Shown one piece after another: positions 27,363 to 37,554 of a DNA stretch of 64,000 nucleotides. Position numbers and translations under genes: made by a program. Location: contig NZ_JH414505.1 in the NCBI RefSeq assembly GCF_000238075.1, positions 529,904 to 593,903 of the forward strand. The letters are read 5' to 3'. Each line of letters opens with the position of its first letter. The first letter of the stretch is position 1. Under the pieces are notes generated by a model, which did not search any database, was not told where the DNA came from, and worked only from the letters and a program-made list of their open reading frames with translations. Source of the DNA: Oribacterium asaccharolyticum ACB7 (lineage in GTDB: Bacteria > Bacillota > Clostridia > Lachnospirales > Lachnospiraceae).

Positions 27363-28487
27363 TTATGCTTCCTGTCCGGCAGTGTCGGTCTTCCGCTCTT
27401 CCGGACTTTCCTCTTCGGCTGCATTTAACACAGCTTCCAGATACGGATCTTCCTTTAAGCCATATTCCTTACGAAGCGCAATTTCGAGTTCAGCCATCAG
27501 CTTCGGGTGCTTCCGTAAGAAGTCCTTTGCATTTTCTCTACCCTGGCCGATTTTATTGCCCTGATACGCAAACCATGCTCCACTCTTGTCAATCAGCTTC
27601 TTCTCCGCACCAAGATCCAGAAGCTCTCCCTCTTTGGAGATTCCGGTACCGAAGCTGATGTCAAACTCTACCTGCTTAAAGGGCGGTGCAATCTTGTTCT
27701 TGGCAATCTTTACCTTAACGCGGTTTCCGCTGAACTCACCCTCACCCGCCTTAATCGTCTCTCCTTTCCGGATATCGATTCGGACGGAAGAATAGAACTT
27801 CAAAGCTCTACCGCCGGTAGTTGTCTCGGGATTACCGAACATCACACCCACCTTCTCACGGAGCTGGTTAATGAAAATCAAAATACAGTTGGACTTCGCA
27901 ATGATTGCCGTAAGCTTACGAAGGGCCATGGACATCAGTCTTGCCTGCAGTCCCACATGGCTGTCTCCCATCTCTCCGTCTATTTCCGCCTTCGGCACCA
28001 GAGCGGCAACGGAGTCCACAACCAGGATGTCCATAGCACCGGAACGCACCATCGTCTCCGCAATATCGAGAGCCTGCTCTCCGGAATCCGGCTGGGACAC
28101 ATAGAGGTTATCAATATCCACTCCGATAGCCTCCGCATATCGCGGGTCCAAGGCATGTTCCGCATCGATAAAGGCCGCAATGCCGCCCCTCTTCTGCACT
28201 TCCGCAACCGCATGAAGCGCCAGAGTGGTCTTTCCGGAAGACTCCGGACCGTAAATCTCGATAATTCTTCCTCTCGGAAAGCCGCCTGCACCGAGCGCAA
28301 TATCCACGGAAAGCGATCCGGTCGGCACCACCTCGATGTCCTTGTTGACACCGGCATCTCCCAGCTTCATGATGGAACCCTTTCCGCAATCCTTCTCTAT
28401 CTTAGTTAAAGCGGCATCCAATGCCTTCAGTTTTTCCTCATGATCCACCAATGCCACAACCGGAGCCTTGCTCACTTTACCTGCCAT
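27363..28487 (-). CDS. recA: recombinase A
   Basis: The 374-residue strand-exchange ATPase also triggers LexA cleavage. Walker A is GPESSGKTT, the DNA-binding loops and [16 protein letters not shown] Walker B ([20 protein letters not shown]) are intact, and [22 protein letters not shown] is present. I choose ATG 28487, with AAGGAG five bases upstream, over the longer frame to 28520, which would add an untypical leader. The C-terminal tail is acidic as usual. A promoter with a LexA-like box lies at 28620-28643, and recX follows. Confidence 0.98.
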   Translation of the reverse strand: MAGKVSKAPVVALVDHEEKLKALDAALTKIEKDCGKGSIMKLGDAGVNKDIEVVPTGSLSVDIALGAGGFPRGRIIEIYGPESSGKTTLALHAVAEVQKRGGIAAFIDAEHALDPRYAEAIGVDIDNLYVSQPDSGEQALDIAETMVRSGAMDILVVDSVAALVPKAEIDGEMGDSHVGLQARLMSMALRKLTAIIAKSNCILIFINQLREKVGVMFGNPETTTGGRALKFYSSVRIDIRKGETIKAGEGEFSGNRVKVKIAKNKIAPPFKQVEFDISFGTGISKEGELLDLGAEKKLIDKSGAWFAYQGNKIGQGRENAKDFLRKHPKLMAELEIALRKEYGLKEDPYLEAVLNAAEEESPEERKTDTAGQEA

Positions 28488-28586
28488 ACTTTCTCCTTTT
28501 CTTCCTATCTTTTCTACCAATCTTTATTCTACTTAAAAAAGCGTACGACCGCCCTGTAACTCAAGCTTTTCCTGTACTCTTTTTCA

Positions 28587-28606
28587 CTCTATGGAAAGCC
28601 ATAGAG
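28587..28606 (-). promoter_or_regulatory. hairpin in the recA leader
   Basis: CTCTATGG and CCATAGAG flank AAAG, an 8-bp perfect stem in the predicted recA 5' untranslated region, about 100 bp before the start codon. There is no T run, so it is not a terminator. Confidence 0.55.
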
Positions 28607-28619
28607 CTTTGCTTTCTGC

Positions 28620-28643
28620 ATTATATCACAGAACATACTTTCT
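28620..28643 (-). promoter_or_regulatory. recA -10 element with LexA-like box
   Basis: On the minus strand TATAAT reads at 28625-28620. The sequence 28630-28643, AGAACATACTTTCT, matches the Firmicute LexA pattern GAAC-N4-GTTC with one change and lies just upstream of the -10, where bound LexA would block polymerase. The -35 hexamer is poor. Confidence 0.55.
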
Positions 28644-28724
28644 TCCTATACTCCACATTCGGATAAGGTTTTTTGAAAATACCGGCAAAAATTCGCCATT
28701 CTGCCTGAAAGAGAACGATAAACC

Positions 28725-28811
28725 CATTTTTGAGGAAACACATTTCTTGAAGAAGGCAGGAAACGCATTTTTTGAAGAAGGCAGGAAACGCATTTTTTGA
28801 AGAAGGAATGG
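28725..28811. repeat. 25-bp tandem repeat upstream of recA
   Basis: Units begin CATTTTTTGAAGAAGG and run at 28741-28765 and 28766-28790, with a third partial at 28791-28806 and a truncated preceding one at 28725-28740. It lies in the non-coding region between recA and the NCS2 permease. No gene is seen there; the rest of 28644-28995 shows only a CCGGC/GCCGG hairpin near 28821. Confidence 0.75.
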
Positions 28812-28995
28812 ACAATCCCCCCGGCAAGTGCTAAAATGAGCCGGTCTTAATTGAATCTGTTTTTTCACATTTTTTCATAAGAAGATAAAGCTGTTTTGCA
28901 ATAACCCGGATGGATATGGTTTTTTACTTATTTTCACTGTTAAAAGTAGGTTGAAATTCCCGATTTGGATTGTTACAAAACTTTTTTTATTTTTT

Positions 28996-29030
28996 ACGAA
29001 TATCGCTCGCAAAGCGTGCGGTATCTCGTT
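28996..29030. repeat. palindromic repeat copy B, in the permease leader
   Basis: ACGAATATCGCTCGC followed by GCGTGCGGTATCTCGTT, the reverse orientation of copy A. It ends 56 bp before the start of the NCS2 permease gene and would fold into a hairpin in its leader. Confidence 0.7.
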
Positions 29031-29086
29031 TATAAGGAGTGCCGCACAGTGATTGTGCTGTCTTGTTTCCAAAAGAAGGAGGAAAA

Positions 29087-30436
29087 ATGAGTCAAGAAAA
29101 GTCAGAAACCGTCTCTATGGAGAACATTTACCGTCTTGACGGTCGTGTTCCCGTCGCCAAGGCCATTCCCTTCGGCCTGCAGCATGTCCTTGCCATGTTC
29201 GTGGCAAACCTAACCCCCATGACCATCATCGCCGCGGCTGCAAAGCCGGCACTAAGTCAACAGGAACTGGCTATGCTGGTGCAAAACGCCATGTTTGCTG
29301 CAGGCATCGCAACCATGATTCAGCTTTATCCCGTATGGAAAATCGGCTCAAAGCTCCCGATTGTCATGGGCGTCAGCTTCACCTTCGTCACCATTCTCTC
29401 CACAATCGGCGGACAATTCGGCTATCCTGCCGTAGTCGGTGCCGTTTTGGTCGGCGGTATCTTTGAAGGAATCCTCGGACTTCTCGCCAAATACTGGAAA
29501 AAAATCATTTCTCCCATAGTGGCCGCAACCGTAGTCACTTCCATCGGTTTTTCTCTCTTCACGGTCGGCGCACGATCCTTTGGCGGAGGCTATGCCGAGG
29601 ACTTCGGTTCCGCGACAAATCTCATTATCGCCTCCATCACCCTGGCAACCTGTATTCTCTGGAGTATCTTCGTTAAAGGATACATGAAGCAACTTTCCGT
29701 TCTTGCGGGACTGGTTGTCGGCTATATCTGCGCTATTGCCGTAGGAAAGGTGGATTACACCCTCATTTTCTCAAAAGGTCTGATTTCTCTTCCCCACATT
29801 CTTCCCGTGATGCCCGTGTTCAACATCGGTGCCATTCTTTCCACCTGTATCATCTTCCTGGTTTCCGCAACGGAGACCATCGGAGATACCACAGCCATGG
29901 TCGTTACCGGTCTGAATCGGGATATTACCGAGAAAGAGATTTCCGGATCTTTAGCCTGTGACGGTTTTGCCTCTTCCATTTCCGCCCTCTTCGGCTGTTG
30001 TCCGGTAACTTCCTTCTCGCAAAACGTCGGTCTCATCGCCATGACCAAGGTTGTCAACCGTTTCACCATTGCAAGCGGTGCCGCCATGATGCTTCTTGCG
30101 GGACTTCTTCCTCCGGTAGGACAGTTCTTCTCTTCCTTACCCCAGTGCGTTCTGGGCGGATGTACCATCATGATGTTCGGAACCATTGTGGTGTCCGGTA
30201 TGCAAATGGTGGCTTCCTGCGGATTCTCTCAGAGAAACATCGTCATTTCTTCTCTTTCTCTGGCCATCGGAATCGGTTTTACCTCTACTTCGGAGATTGA
30301 AATCTGGAAGATTTTCCCTCCTATCGTACAAAATGTTTTCGGTGCCAATGTTGTTGCGGTTGTTTTCGTCGTTGCCTTGCTTCTGAACCTGATTCTTCCG
30401 AAAAATATGGATATTCAGAAGTTGTCCGTGGAGTAA
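29087..30436 (+). CDS. NCS2 family nucleobase (xanthine/uracil) permease
   Basis: The 449-residue protein has about 12-14 hydrophobic segments and family motifs: FGLQHVLAMFVANLTPM near the N-terminus, the QNAMFAAGIATMIQ segment of TM3 and ETIGDTTAM with the conserved acidic residue in TM8, followed by SISALFGCCPVTSFSQNVGLI. These indicate proton- or sodium-linked uptake of a purine or uracil; the xanthine group is closest by eye. AAGGAGG lies 5 bp before ATG 29087. I looked for a purine riboswitch in the leader and did not find its conserved core. It ends 2 bp from the convergent acyltransferase gene. Confidence 0.88.
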   Translation: MSQEKSETVSMENIYRLDGRVPVAKAIPFGLQHVLAMFVANLTPMTIIAAAAKPALSQQELAMLVQNAMFAAGIATMIQLYPVWKIGSKLPIVMGVSFTFVTILSTIGGQFGYPAVVGAVLVGGIFEGILGLLAKYWKKIISPIVAATVVTSIGFSLFTVGARSFGGGYAEDFGSATNLIIASITLATCILWSIFVKGYMKQLSVLAGLVVGYICAIAVGKVDYTLIFSKGLISLPHILPVMPVFNIGAILSTCIIFLVSATETIGDTTAMVVTGLNRDITEKEISGSLACDGFASSISALFGCCPVTSFSQNVGLIAMTKVVNRFTIASGAAMMLLAGLLPPVGQFFSSLPQCVLGGCTIMMFGTIVVSGMQMVASCGFSQRNIVISSLSLAIGIGFTSTSEIEIWKIFPPIVQNVFGANVVAVVFVVALLLNLILPKNMDIQKLSVE

Positions 30437-30438
30437 AG

Positions 30439-31656
30439 CTAAATCCTCTTTTCCGGGAGGCGAAAGCGACAAAATGCATCCAAAGCTTTTCTTCCGAGAA
30501 GCTTCATCAGGACAAGAGAGAAGCCGATTAAGAACAAATAGAATAACACGACAATCCATAGGGGGAGTCCCCCTTCCAAGAAGTATCTGTCCGCCCCGCA
30601 TGCAAAAAAGGCATCCCGGAAGGGACGATGGAATACAAAAATCGGAAGGGTGTACTCTCCCGCTTTTTGCAGAAAATCTTCTATCTTCTTCATTTTTTTC
30701 CTGTGTCCGGAAGGAGCAGCGCCGGAAAATCTTTGTCCTCCCCCTTTTTCCAAAAGAAAGCGAAGCAGGAAGAAAAAGAAATAAGCAATGCAAAGCGCAA
30801 AAGGAATGTATGCTATACGCAGTACAATCGGATACGTCTTAAAAAAAGGAAGAATGGCTTCCCGCTCTATCCTGTAGCCCCAGGTCCCGTAAAAAACCCG
30901 GGTATAGGGGAGAAGCTGCGGTAAGAAGCCGAATAAAGAGAAAGAAAAAAGTCCCCCGAGCACAGCGGGCAATTTATAGATTTTTTGAAAAGAAAAACCA
31001 TAGCACTTCGCTAAAAATCCCAAATAGTAAAAGGGAGCGAAGCTAAGGCTTCTGTCCAGGGCAAGGAAGTCCTTCAGTGTTCTCCCGACTTCCAGGAAGG
31101 AAAGCGGGACGGAGAGCAGGATCAGGAAGAGGAGGTATGCGGTAATTTCCTTTCCCTCCCTCCTCCTAAGGAAAAGCTCCGCCGGAAGCAGTGCCAAATT
31201 CCAGAAAATAAGAGCCAAAATATACCAGGGCGTGGACGAGGCATGCCAAAAATCCGGGAAAATTCGCGTTGATCCATAGAAAAAAATGTCGCAGATATGG
31301 AGCATCCCCTGCATAAAAAGATATAAGAAACCATAAGAAAGGAGGGAACGAAAGTTCGTTCCCCTTTTTTTCCATCCACTATAGCCGAAATAGCCGGAGA
31401 GAAAAACAAATGCCGGCATATGAAAACTGTAAATCAGGTAAAAAGAACGAGAAAACAGCGGATAAGGACTATCCTTCAGCGGGAGCAAAAAGTGCCCAAG
31501 CACCACTATGAAAATCAAAAATCCTTTAAAACTGTCCAGTTCTTTTATTCTCTGCGTCTTCTTTTTGGACTGCTTCTCTTTCTGCTGCTTCTCTTTCTGC
31601 TGCTTCTCTGTCTGCTCCTTCTCTAGCAAAATGCGGTCCCTCTCTTCTTTCTGCAT
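30439..31656 (-). CDS. acyltransferase 3 family membrane protein
   Basis: A 405-residue integral membrane O-acyltransferase. After a charged N-terminal tail with EKQQKEKQQKEKQ repeats, the acyltransferase 3 fold starts at RIKELDSFKGFLIFIVVLGHFLL, containing the conserved His in the first membrane helix; about ten hydrophobic segments follow. Such enzymes acetylate surface sugars (fucose 4-O-acetylase type). The repeats are encoded by a short tandem DNA array at 31566-31625 and probably form a coiled, lysine-rich cytosolic tail. It follows pgm by 21 bp and fits glycan modification. Confidence 0.8.
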   Translation of the reverse strand: MQKEERDRILLEKEQTEKQQKEKQQKEKQSKKKTQRIKELDSFKGFLIFIVVLGHFLLPLKDSPYPLFSRSFYLIYSFHMPAFVFLSGYFGYSGWKKRGTNFRSLLSYGFLYLFMQGMLHICDIFFYGSTRIFPDFWHASSTPWYILALIFWNLALLPAELFLRRREGKEITAYLLFLILLSVPLSFLEVGRTLKDFLALDRSLSFAPFYYLGFLAKCYGFSFQKIYKLPAVLGGLFSFSLFGFLPQLLPYTRVFYGTWGYRIEREAILPFFKTYPIVLRIAYIPFALCIAYFFFFLLRFLLEKGGGQRFSGAAPSGHRKKMKKIEDFLQKAGEYTLPIFVFHRPFRDAFFACGADRYFLEGGLPLWIVVLFYLFLIGFSLVLMKLLGRKALDAFCRFRLPEKRI

Positions 31657-31677
31657 TCTTAAGCGGGATCATGAAAC

Positions 31678-33366
31678 TTAGCTGAAAATCGGTTGCAAAG
31701 CATTTGCAAGCTTGTCTTTCTCCGCTTTCGCTTCGTCCTTTGTCCTTCCCAGGGTCGTATAATACGCCTTAATCTTCGGCTCCGTTCCGGAAGGACGCAC
31801 AATGATGCTCTCACCGTTTTCCAAACTGTACAGCAGGACATTGGACTTCGGAAGTCCCGTCTTCTCACTCTCCAAATAGTCCGTACAAGCCTTTACGGGA
31901 ATGCCTGCAAAATCCTTCGGGCAGTCTTTTCTGAGTGTCTCCATGATGCCCTGCATCTTGTCCATGCCGGACAGACCCGGGAAGGAGAAGCTGTCCACTG
32001 CATTAAGGTAGTAACCGTACTTCTTATAAATCTCTTCCAAACGTGCCTTGATGGAAGAGCCGTTCTTTCGATAGTAAGCCGCCATCTCGCAAATGAGCAT
32101 GGAAGCCACCACTGCGTCCTTATCTCTTACCGCGGTACCGGAAAGGTAGCCGTAGCTTTCCTCAAAACCGAAGATGAAACGATTCTCTTCCCCTTTTTCT
32201 TCCAGGAACTTAATCTGCTCTCCAATCCACTTAAAGCCGGTTAAGGTATGGCGAAGCTCTACCCCGTAATCTGCTGCAACCTTATCTGCAAGAGGCGTGC
32301 TGACAATGGATTTTACGGCAACTGGATCTTTCGGAAGCGTTCCCTCCGCGATTCTGCCCGCCGCAATATAGTCCAGAAGGAGAACGCCCATCTCATTTCC
32401 GCTTACCAGCTCATACTCCCCGTCCTCTGTTCGCATGGCGATTCCCACGCGATCCGCATCGGGATCGGTCGCAAGCAGCAAATCCGCATTTTTCTCCTTC
32501 GCCAGAGCAAGACCCTTTTCCATAGCCTCCAAAATTTCCGGATTCGGATAAGGGCAGGTGGTAAAATAGCCGTTCGGATATTCCTGTTCCGGTACAATCG
32601 TAACATCGGAAATCCCGAGCTCCTTAAAAATACGGGTTACCGGCTCAAGCCCCGTTCCGTTTAACGGAGTATAAACCAACGAAAGTCCTGCATCCTTGCA
32701 CACTCCCGGATGTACACTCTGAGAAAGAACAGCCTTATAAAAGGCCTCCTTACACTCCTCTTCCACAAAGCGAATGAGTCCCTGATCCACGGCTTCTGCG
32801 AAGGGCATTGTCTTAGCTCCGCTTAAGATATCTGTCTCCTGAATTTTCCGGTAAACCTTATCCGCCGCTTCGTCCGTCATCTGACAGCCGTCACTCCCGT
32901 AGGCCTTGTAGCCGTTATAGACTGCCGGATTGTGGGAAGCGGTAAGCATGATTCCCGCACTGCAATGATAATATCTTGTCGCAAAGGAAAGTGCCGGAAC
33001 CGGCATCAAAGCATCATAAAGGCGAACGGCAATTCCGTTTGCGGCAAGCACCTGTGCCACTTCTTTCGCAAAGGTCCAGCCCTTTAAACGGGAATCATAG
33101 CTGATCGCCACCAGCTTCTCCAGGCCTTCTTCAAGAATATATCTTGCCAGACCCTCCGTTGCCTGCCGAACCACAAAAATATTCATGCGGTTTGTGCCCA
33201 CACCTAAAGTGCCGCGAATACCGGCGGTGCCGAATTCCAGACTTCTTCCGAAATGCTCTTTTATTTCATCATCCTTCCCCGAAAGGGAATCCAGTTCCCT
33301 GCGAAGGTCAAAATCCGGCAAATCCGCCTCTTTCCAGCGTTCGTATTCTTTTTTGTAGTCCAGCAT
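31678..33366 (-). CDS. phosphoglucomutase/phosphomannomutase (PgcA-like)
   Basis: The 562-residue cytosolic enzyme interconverts hexose 1- and 6-phosphates. It has the phosphoserine loop TASHNPAVYNGYK, the magnesium loop DPDADR, the sugar-binding loop GFEESYG and the phosphate-binding RPSGTEPKIK. Length matches the long Firmicute PgcA/YhxB type rather than GlmM. It supplies glucose-1-phosphate for UDP-sugar synthesis and so links to glf and the PglF-like enzyme. It lies 43 bp after the CCA enzyme gene. Confidence 0.93.
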   Translation of the reverse strand: MLDYKKEYERWKEADLPDFDLRRELDSLSGKDDEIKEHFGRSLEFGTAGIRGTLGVGTNRMNIFVVRQATEGLARYILEEGLEKLVAISYDSRLKGWTFAKEVAQVLAANGIAVRLYDALMPVPALSFATRYYHCSAGIMLTASHNPAVYNGYKAYGSDGCQMTDEAADKVYRKIQETDILSGAKTMPFAEAVDQGLIRFVEEECKEAFYKAVLSQSVHPGVCKDAGLSLVYTPLNGTGLEPVTRIFKELGISDVTIVPEQEYPNGYFTTCPYPNPEILEAMEKGLALAKEKNADLLLATDPDADRVGIAMRTEDGEYELVSGNEMGVLLLDYIAAGRIAEGTLPKDPVAVKSIVSTPLADKVAADYGVELRHTLTGFKWIGEQIKFLEEKGEENRFIFGFEESYGYLSGTAVRDKDAVVASMLICEMAAYYRKNGSSIKARLEEIYKKYGYYLNAVDSFSFPGLSGMDKMQGIMETLRKDCPKDFAGIPVKACTDYLESEKTGLPKSNVLLYSLENGESIIVRPSGTEPKIKAYYTTLGRTKDEAKAEKDKLANALQPIFS

Positions 33367-33409
33367 ATAAACCCTCCGTTTGCTTCTAAAACAAATGTGA
33401 CATATAGTT

Positions 33410-34789
33410 CTATTCTACTACTTTATCTTTTAAAATAGCAGTGTTTTTCTCCAAATAGAGCAGTAATTTCTCTCTTTGATTTTCCTTCGGATTCTGCAAA
33501 ACATGGTCAAAAGCATACTGCAAAAGCTCTCCCAGTTTTTTCCCCGGTGCTATCCCGAGGGCAATCAAATCCTTTCCGCTAAGCGCGAGGTCCGAAAGAC
33601 AAACACAGTCGCCCTCTTCTTCTATCTTTCGAAGCCAAGACAGTCGTTCCTCCACAACGGCTAAGTCTTTTTCAGGACTGTCCTCTGTGGCATCTCCATT
33701 TGTGGCATCTCCCTCTGTGGCACATCCTTTTGTCACATTTCTCTTTGTCGCATCGAGCCCCGTCTCACTGTCTTTCGCCCTTTTGAGAAGCTCTTTCCTT
33801 GCTTCATAAAAGTCTGCAACCATTTTCTTTCCGTAGCGGGCAATCCGTTTTCGTAAGGCATAAGGCGTGTCCGCTTCTTCCTCCGCAAAGAGTCCTGCCA
33901 AGTGGCTCGCTCCCTCAATGGTATCCCGATCCAGCTTTAAATCTCTTAAAATCTTTCGGGCATCTTCGGGAACACCTCGAAGAAAGAGACCGAAACGGAG
34001 AATCTTTTCCTTCGGTGCAAAGGGAAGAAGCTCCGGAATCCCTCGAAGGGCAATCTTCGGAAAATCCTCCGTAATATAGGGCGCAAGCCCCGTCGCAAAC
34101 AGTCTCTCCACCTTCTCCGGATGTGCACTGGCCAAGAGCTTCCAAAGTTCCACGGCAATGCGTTCCTTGGACACCTTGGAAAGACTCTCCTTCAGCTTGC
34201 AAATTCCCGAAAATGCCTCTTCGTCCAAGGCAAAGTCGAGTTGCGCGGAAAAGCGAATCCCCCGCATCATTCGAAGCGCATCTTCCCGAAAACGGTCTTC
34301 GGCTCTTCCCACTGCCCGAACAATTTTCTTTTCCAAATCCTCCTGTCCGGAAAAAGGATCAATAATCCCTCTTTCCATATGATAGGCCATGGCATTGATG
34401 GTAAAATCCCGTCTTGCCAGATCCTCCCTGAGAGAGCCTGTAAAAGAAACCTCATTCGGATGGCGGTGGTCCGTATATTCCCCGTCAATCCGGTAAGTCG
34501 TGACTTCAAAGCTCCGTATCCCTCTCTCCACCTCATCGGGCGGAACCAGCACGGTTACCGTTCCGTGCTCAATGCCGGTATCTACCGTAACCGGAAATAC
34601 GGACTTCACTTCCATAGGCTTCGCATTGGTGGTAACATCCCAGTCTTCCGGTTCCCTTCCAAGAATCCCGTCCCGGACACAGCCCCCCACAATATAGGCC
34701 TCAAATCCGGCATTTTCCAGAGAACGAATAATAAACTCCGCCCCCTTCGGCATCTTTATTTTCACCATTCTATTTTCCCGGTTTTCCAT
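33410..34789 (-). CDS. cca: CCA tRNA nucleotidyltransferase
   Basis: The 459-residue enzyme adds or repairs the 3'-CCA end of tRNA. The class II nucleotidyltransferase head has YIVGGCVRDGILGREPEDWDVTT with the metal-binding DWD pair, EVTTYRIDGEYTDHRHP, RRDFTINAMAYH and the RMMRGIRFSAQL motif. The C-terminal half has an in-frame 15-bp repeat region (33681-33756) encoding CATEGDATNGDATED, which looks like a disordered spacer inside the tail domain and is unusual for the family. It is followed by pgm on the same strand. Confidence 0.93.
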   Translation of the reverse strand: MENRENRMVKIKMPKGAEFIIRSLENAGFEAYIVGGCVRDGILGREPEDWDVTTNAKPMEVKSVFPVTVDTGIEHGTVTVLVPPDEVERGIRSFEVTTYRIDGEYTDHRHPNEVSFTGSLREDLARRDFTINAMAYHMERGIIDPFSGQEDLEKKIVRAVGRAEDRFREDALRMMRGIRFSAQLDFALDEEAFSGICKLKESLSKVSKERIAVELWKLLASAHPEKVERLFATGLAPYITEDFPKIALRGIPELLPFAPKEKILRFGLFLRGVPEDARKILRDLKLDRDTIEGASHLAGLFAEEEADTPYALRKRIARYGKKMVADFYEARKELLKRAKDSETGLDATKRNVTKGCATEGDATNGDATEDSPEKDLAVVEERLSWLRKIEEEGDCVCLSDLALSGKDLIALGIAPGKKLGELLQYAFDHVLQNPKENQREKLLLYLEKNTAILKDKVVE

Positions 34790-34817
34790 TCTCGTCTTTT
34801 TCCATCCCTTGCATAGC

Positions 34818-35759
34818 CTATCCCTTGTCCTTCTTGGGAAGCATCACCTTGATTGCTCTTTCCAGAATTTCCACATGCATCTCCCGATAGGCCCCGCCGA
34901 ACTCTCCGTCCAGAGTCCATTCCAATTCCTCTTCCGCCTGAATCTCCATGCTTTTTACCTTAAAAAACTGCACAAGCGGATTGTTTTCCGGAATATCCCC
35001 TCCTACTATCGTACTCAGAATTTCTCCGTAATCTGCAATATTTTTCGGCTTATGAATCAGCAAAGCCTCAAATTCTCCATCCTGCAAATCCACAGCCAGT
35101 CTTTCTTCTATCGTTCCGCCGGGAAAGCCGGTAAAGCCTCCGACAGAACGGGAATTAAAGATGGCGCCGAAAATATATTCTCCGGAAAAAGTGCTCTCTT
35201 CGGAGCTGATTTTTAACGAGTAGCTCTTGGAAAGGCTCTCGGGCATGGTACGAATCGATTCCAAAAGATAAGCCATATGTCCAAGGTTGTTTTTTAATCC
35301 CTGGTCAGTGCCGTAGCTCACCTTGGTAAAGGCTCCGAATGCGGCTATGTAGTTAAAATACTGCCCGTTCAACTTTCCGATATCGCAGTAAAAAGGCTCT
35401 CCTCTTACAATTCCTTCGATATTCTCTTTCAGGTCCTTCGGAATGCCCAGGGAGTTCGCAAAGTCATTCGTAGACCCCGTCGGAATATAGCCGACCGGAA
35501 CAGACAATTCCTCGTGCAACAGGCTGTTTACCAGATAATGCAGGGTTCCGTCGCCTCCGACGCAAACGATTAAATCAAATCTGTCTTTATACTTTTCCAC
35601 AATGGCTTCGGTATTCAATTTTTTCGATTTCGGAAGAATCGGAAAAACCGTCACAACACAGTTTTTCTTGGCAAATTCCTCCACAATATTATACAGGAAC
35701 GTTTTCCCCTTTTCCTGTCCGCTTTTACTGTTCACAAGCAAAAGAACATTTTTCCCCAT
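34818..35759 (-). CDS. diacylglycerol/lipid kinase family protein (DagK/YegS type)
   Basis: The 313-residue soluble lipid kinase has the catalytic motif CVGGDGTLHYLVNSLL and GSTNDFANSLGIP, then the characteristic beta-rich C-terminal domain with EWTLDGEFGG. It recycles diacylglycerol to phosphatidic acid or phosphorylates a related lipid. I choose ATG 35759 (MGKNVLLLVNSKSGQEKG), with AAGGAG nine bases before it; the longer frame to 35858 lacks homology at its start and runs into the proS terminator. cca follows closely. Confidence 0.88.
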   Translation of the reverse strand: MGKNVLLLVNSKSGQEKGKTFLYNIVEEFAKKNCVVTVFPILPKSKKLNTEAIVEKYKDRFDLIVCVGGDGTLHYLVNSLLHEELSVPVGYIPTGSTNDFANSLGIPKDLKENIEGIVRGEPFYCDIGKLNGQYFNYIAAFGAFTKVSYGTDQGLKNNLGHMAYLLESIRTMPESLSKSYSLKISSEESTFSGEYIFGAIFNSRSVGGFTGFPGGTIEERLAVDLQDGEFEALLIHKPKNIADYGEILSTIVGGDIPENNPLVQFFKVKSMEIQAEEELEWTLDGEFGGAYREMHVEILERAIKVMLPKKDKG

Positions 35760-35845
35760 ACTATTCCACTCCTTTTCAAGAAAAATCCCTTTTCCGTCCT
35801 TTCCCGAAACGCTCCTTCGGCTATTTGTCATTATATAATGAAAAA

Positions 35846-35868
35846 GGGAGAAGCCCAAGGCTTCTCCC
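35846..35868 (-). terminator. proS terminator
   Basis: GGGAGAAGCC and GGCTTCTCCC pair perfectly around a 3-base loop, followed on the minus strand by TTTTTC. It starts 12 bp after the proS stop. Confidence 0.9.
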
Positions 35869-35879
35869 CGAAATATCTC

Positions 35880-37316
35880 TTAATAGGCTCTTCCCCAGTA
35901 GACCATCTTTGTGGCTTTCTTTCCGCAAACCACACAGGTATCGGAAATCTCTTCCTGCGCCATAGGGATGCAGCGGGAGGTGATTCCGGAATATTCCTTC
36001 AGCTTATCTTCGCATTCTCTGCATCCGCACCACATCGCGCGTACAAATCCCGGCTTCTTATCGATGGATGCCACAAGCTCGTCCAGACTCTTTGCGTCTG
36101 TCGTTCTTTCCTTTTGGAAGGAAAGCGCTCTCTCATACATATCCTTCTGCATCTGCTGTAAAAGTTCCTCCACCTTTGTTGAAAGGCCGGAAAGCTCGGC
36201 TACAAGCTTCTCTCTGTTGTCTCTCCGAACGAGAACCGCCTGATTCTTTTCTATATCCTTCGGTCCGATTTCCAAACGAAGCGGAATTCCGCGCACCTCT
36301 CCGTCTGCGAACTTAAAGCCCGGCGTTTTATCGGAATCATCCACCTTTACACGAATACCGGCCTTTACAAGCTCCTCTTTTAAGGCATAGGCTTTGTCGA
36401 GTACTCCTTCTTTATTCTGCTGAATCGGGACAATCACCACCTGCGTCGGTGCAATTCTCGGCGGAATCACTAGTCCGGAGTCGTCACCGTGTACCATAAT
36501 CAGTGCTCCGATGGTTCTCGTTGTGATTCCCCAAGAAGTCTGGTGCACCGGTTCTATTTTATTTTCCTTACTCAAATACTGCACATCAAAGGCTTTCGCA
36601 AAGCCGTCTCCGAAGTTATGGGAAGTCGCGCACTGCAGAGCCTGTCCGTCATGCATCAAAGCCTCAACCGTGTAGGTTGCTATCGCACCGGCAAACTTCT
36701 CCTTATCCGTCTTTCTTCCCTTTACTACCGGGATGGCCAGCTCATTTTCCAAAACATCCGCATAAATGTCCAGCATCATCCGCGTTCTCTCCTCCGCTTC
36801 TTCCGCTGTGGCATGTACGGTATGTCCCTCCTGCCATAAGAACTCTCTGGTTCTTAAGAACGGTCTGGTCGTCTTCTCCCAGCGCACTACGGAGCACCAC
36901 TGGTTTAAAAGCTGGGGCAAGTCTCTGTAGGACTTGACCACCTTGGAATAGTAGTCGCAGAAAAGCACCTCGGAGGTCGGACGAACGCAGAGCCGCTCTT
37001 CCAGTCTCTTGGAACCACCGTATGTAACCCAAGCCACCTCGGGTGCAAAGCCCTCCACGTGCTCGCTTTCCTTCTGCAAAAGGGACTCCGGAATCAGAAG
37101 CGGCATAGCACAATTCTGCACACCCGTCGCCTTAAAACGACTGTCCAGTTCCTCTTGAATTCTCTCCCAGATGGCATACCCTGCAGGACGAATGACCATA
37201 AAGCCCTTCACGGAAGAATAGTCAGTCAGCTCCGCCTTCTTCACCACATCCGTATACCACTGTGCAAAGTCTTCCTCTCTGGAAGTAATCTGCTCCACCA
37301 ATTTCTTATCCGCCAT
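35880..37316 (-). CDS. proS: prolyl-tRNA synthetase, archaeal/eukaryotic type
   Basis: The 478-residue class II synthetase charges tRNA-Pro. It belongs to the short ProS type without the editing insertion: [30 protein letters not shown] (motif 1), [23 protein letters not shown] (motif 2) and the C-terminal anticodon domain followed by the extra zinc-binding tail with Cys pairs (GCRECEDK ... [18 protein letters not shown]) that marks this type. The gene stands alone with a terminator behind it. No T-box leader was found in the 238-bp gap upstream. Confidence 0.96.
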   Translation of the reverse strand: MADKKLVEQITSREEDFAQWYTDVVKKAELTDYSSVKGFMVIRPAGYAIWERIQEELDSRFKATGVQNCAMPLLIPESLLQKESEHVEGFAPEVAWVTYGGSKRLEERLCVRPTSEVLFCDYYSKVVKSYRDLPQLLNQWCSVVRWEKTTRPFLRTREFLWQEGHTVHATAEEAEERTRMMLDIYADVLENELAIPVVKGRKTDKEKFAGAIATYTVEALMHDGQALQCATSHNFGDGFAKAFDVQYLSKENKIEPVHQTSWGITTRTIGALIMVHGDDSGLVIPPRIAPTQVVIVPIQQNKEGVLDKAYALKEELVKAGIRVKVDDSDKTPGFKFADGEVRGIPLRLEIGPKDIEKNQAVLVRRDNREKLVAELSGLSTKVEELLQQMQKDMYERALSFQKERTTDAKSLDELVASIDKKPGFVRAMWCGCRECEDKLKEYSGITSRCIPMAQEEISDTCVVCGKKATKMVYWGRAY

Positions 37317-37554
37317 ATTGCCCCCTCTTGAACCTTATTCTATGTATTCCGGAATCCGTTCCCTTCCGACTCTGTCCTCGGAGTAATCCGCGCTCCGAAG
37401 TACATTTTCGCCGGAATCTCTTCCGATATCCTCTCTCCGATAAAACTATTTGTTGATTCTACCCCATGGAAAACAGAATCGCAAGTGAAGATTTCAGCAG
37501 TCTGTGCCCTGCAAAATTTCGACAGTCTGCATCCGCTTTGAAACGGGAAATGCC

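Noticed and set aside
28621..28868. Short minus-strand frames rich in SSKNAFPAFFKK-type repeats
   Set aside because: They only translate the 25-bp tandem repeat and lie upstream of the recA promoter without a ribosome site.
28807..29086. Purine riboswitch before the NCS2 permease
   Set aside because: The conserved core of the guanine/adenine riboswitch was not found; only AT-rich leader and a palindromic repeat are present.
37317..37554. T-box leader before proS
   Set aside because: No T-box sequence or antiterminator/terminator pair was recognised.
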